DNA of 62,500 bases from Neocallimastix lanati (nom. inval.) (taxonomy: Eukaryota; Neocallimastigomycota; Neocallimastigomycetes; Neocallimastigales; Neocallimastigaceae), in assembly GCA_016946835.1 (NCBI GenBank), contig JACVTC010000137.1, forward strand, positions 290,001-352,500, in the 5' to 3' direction. Both the position numbers and the translations under genes were made by a program. Below, piece after piece: positions 60,535 to 62,500 of this stretch. The notes under the pieces are model-generated. The model ran no database searches, was not told the DNA's origin, and saw only the letters and a program-made list of their open reading frames with translations. Positions within the stretch are counted from its first letter, which is position 1, and every line of letters begins with the position of its first letter.

Positions 60535-62500
60535 TATAATTCTTATCTACATATACATATATCACTAACTAAAATTAAATATATTATTATTATTATTATT
60601 AGAGCTTTATTGATTTAGAAAAAGTTTTGTCATCATCAAGTGAATACAAAAAAGATATCTTCAAAATTTTGAAAAATAATTTTGACAGTAAAACAGGAAA
60701 CCAAACAAAAAATGAATTCAATAATAACCCTATACTCTTCGCTAGCTCTTCTGATGATATAGAAATGGTTAAAAAATTGGTGGAAAGAAAAGTTTCTATT
60801 GATGTTGTCAACGATTACGGTTGGTCTCCGTTGTATTTTGCCTGTAATAATGAAAATGAAGAAATGGTTGACCTTCTATTAAAAAAAGGGGCAAATGTTA
60901 ATATTAAGAATTTTTTAAATCGAACTCCTTTAACAAATGCCTGCATTAAAAATAATTTAAAAATTGCTAAATTATTATTAAGAAAAAAAGCTTGCCCTAA
61001 TGTCATCGACAATGACGGCCGCACCCCTCTCTATTATTCCTGTGATAATGAAAACGAAGAAATTGTTGAACTTTTAATCAAAAATGGTGCTAAAATTAAT
61101 AATATGACCAATAAGTTGAATCAAATCCCTTTGATAAATGTCTGTTCCAAAAATAATTTAAATATTACTAAATTATTATTAAGAAAAGAGGCTAATGCCA
61201 ATGTAACTGATAATGACGGATACACTCCTTTAGATTACGCTTTCCAAAATAAAAACGATGAAATGATTATGGAATTAATTAATAAGGGCGCTAACTTTAA
61301 CATAAAAAATAAATCTGGCTATACTCCTCTACACTTGGCTTGCTCCTCTAATAACTTAACGATTACGAAATTCCTTGTGAAGAAGAAGGCTAACTTAAAT
61401 GTTACCGATAATGAGGGTTTAACTCCCCTAGATTACGCCTTCAGAAATAAAAATGATAAAATGATCGAATTCTTAATCAATAATGGAGCAAATTTTAACA
61501 GTAAAAACAAGTTTGGTCATACCCCTTTAATCCTTGCCTCTTCCAATAATAATGTTGAGTTGGTGAACTTTTTAGTAAAGAAAAAGGCAACAATTAATAT
61601 TACGGATAATGATGGTTTAAGCCCCTTAGATTATGCTTTAAGAATGGAAAATAATGAAATGATTAAATCCTTAGTGGACAACGGTGCAAAAATTAATACG
61701 AAAAGCAAGTTAGGTCTTACTCCTATACTTATAGCTTCCTCTAAGAATGACTTTGACTTAGTAAAATACTTTGTAAAAAAGGGAGCAAATGTCAATGTTA
61801 TTGATAGTGAAGGCCACTCTCCCTTATATTATGCTTGCCTTTTTAAAAATGAAGATTTCATAAATTATTTATTAAAGAATGGAGCAGAAATTGACATTAA
61901 AAAAAATAGCAGATCCCAACTATCGCCTTTAACAACTGCCTGTCATAATAACAGTATCAATATTGTAGAACTCTTAGTAGAAAAGGGTGCAAATATCAAT
62001 TTTTATGATTGTGATAACCTCTCACCTTTAGACATAGCGTGTGAAAATGAGAATGAAGCCTTGGTGAAAATTTTATTAAAAAATAAAGAAAAAATAAAAA
62101 TTGATGCCAAGAATAGCAAATTGGGAATGGCGGCTATAATATATGCCTGTTCTAAAAATAATACGAATATTGTGAAAATTTTAGTTGAAACTGGTGGAGC
62201 TAATGTTAATGTTGTCGACAATGATGGCTGTTCCCCTTTGCACTTTTCCTGTGATCATGAAAATGAAGAAATGGTAAAATACTTAATTGAAAAGGGAGCA
62301 GAGGCTAACGTTAAAAATAAGGAAAACCAGACCCCTCTAATTAATTCCTGTAAAAAAAATAATACGAATATTGTTAAAATTTTAGTTGAAGATGGTGCTG
62401 CCGATGTTAACGTTACTGATAATGAAAAATGTTCCCCTTTATACCTTGCCTGTGATCATGAAAATGAAGAAATGGTAAAATACTTAATTAAAAAAGGAGC
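60182..62500 (+). CDS. Ankyrin-repeat protein 2, 3' end beyond window
   Basis: The proposed exon 1 is 60182-60187 (two codons, MN), the intron is 60188-60602 (GTAATA...ATTAG, phase 0) and contains an (AAT)n block at 60482-60533, and exon 2 is open from 60603 to the window end. Exon 2 encodes about 60 leading residues and then at least 16 ankyrin repeats of the same two alternating types as gene 1 (for example GWSPLYFACNNENEEMVDLL followed by NRTPLTNACIKNNLKIAKLL). The gene-1-like split supports common descent by duplication. The two-codon first exon is the weakest part of the model; another upstream exon is possible. No other domain is visible. Confidence 0.82.

Noticed and set aside
60362-60565. 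67-codon minus-strand frame of Leu and Phe
   Set aside because: It is the complement of the (AAT)n and poly-A tracts in the ankyrin gene 2 intron.

Overview
The window looks like nuclear DNA of a very AT-rich eukaryote. The best guess is an anaerobic gut fungus (Neocallimastigomycota). The reasons are extreme A+T content, countless long homopolymer and short-unit arrays, intergenic stretches of up to about 13 kb, GT-AG introns with GTAAGT/GTAATT-type donors that carry poly-T or AT-rich repeats, fungal-type chromovirus retrotransposons and large ankyrin-repeat genes. The assignment is inferred from composition and gene content. Dictyostelids share the base bias but usually have compact intergenic DNA.

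Layout. 1-1765 (minus): 5' part of a membrane-anchored P-loop NTPase, three exons, running off the left edge. 1766-14760: no gene seen; microsatellites, a heptamer array, two copies of a GC-richer dispersed element (6754-7340), an interlocked pair of inverted repeats and several hairpins. 14761-17773 (plus): four-exon LrgA-LrgB fusion membrane protein. 19130-22000: decayed LINE (endonuclease tail, reverse transcriptase, C-terminal zinc motif) followed by a repeat-bearing tail.

23244-34800 is the most unusual part. It is a plus-strand retroelement with a Gag-like/aspartic-protease ORF, an RT-RNase H ORF and a coiled-coil ORF with a nuclear-localisation-like motif. I see no integrase and no flanking LTRs. 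A complete minus-strand Ty3/gypsy chromovirus (26769-32926; gag, PR, RT, RH, integrase, chromodomain, near-identical LTRs) has inserted between the G and T of the codon just before its YLDD catalytic motif, with a 5-bp target duplication.

35195-40120 holds heptamer arrays, a third copy of the dispersed element and a decayed minus-strand element bounded by about 177-bp LTRs. 40120-47600 is non-coding. 47640-51095 (plus) encodes a 1151-residue protein with a short Cys-rich N-terminus, one membrane helix and a long disordered tail carrying a repeated R-x-x-S motif. 52400-54900 is a GC-elevated cluster of mini- and microsatellites with decayed coding-like pieces. 55965-58527 and 60182-62500 (plus) are neighbouring ankyrin genes with the same design: a tiny first exon, a phase-0 intron, and one long exon of alternating two-repeat modules. 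A likely ankyrin relic lies between them.

The cellular genes show no operon-like or pathway link to each other. The mobile elements do interact, through nesting and through accumulation in repeat arrays.
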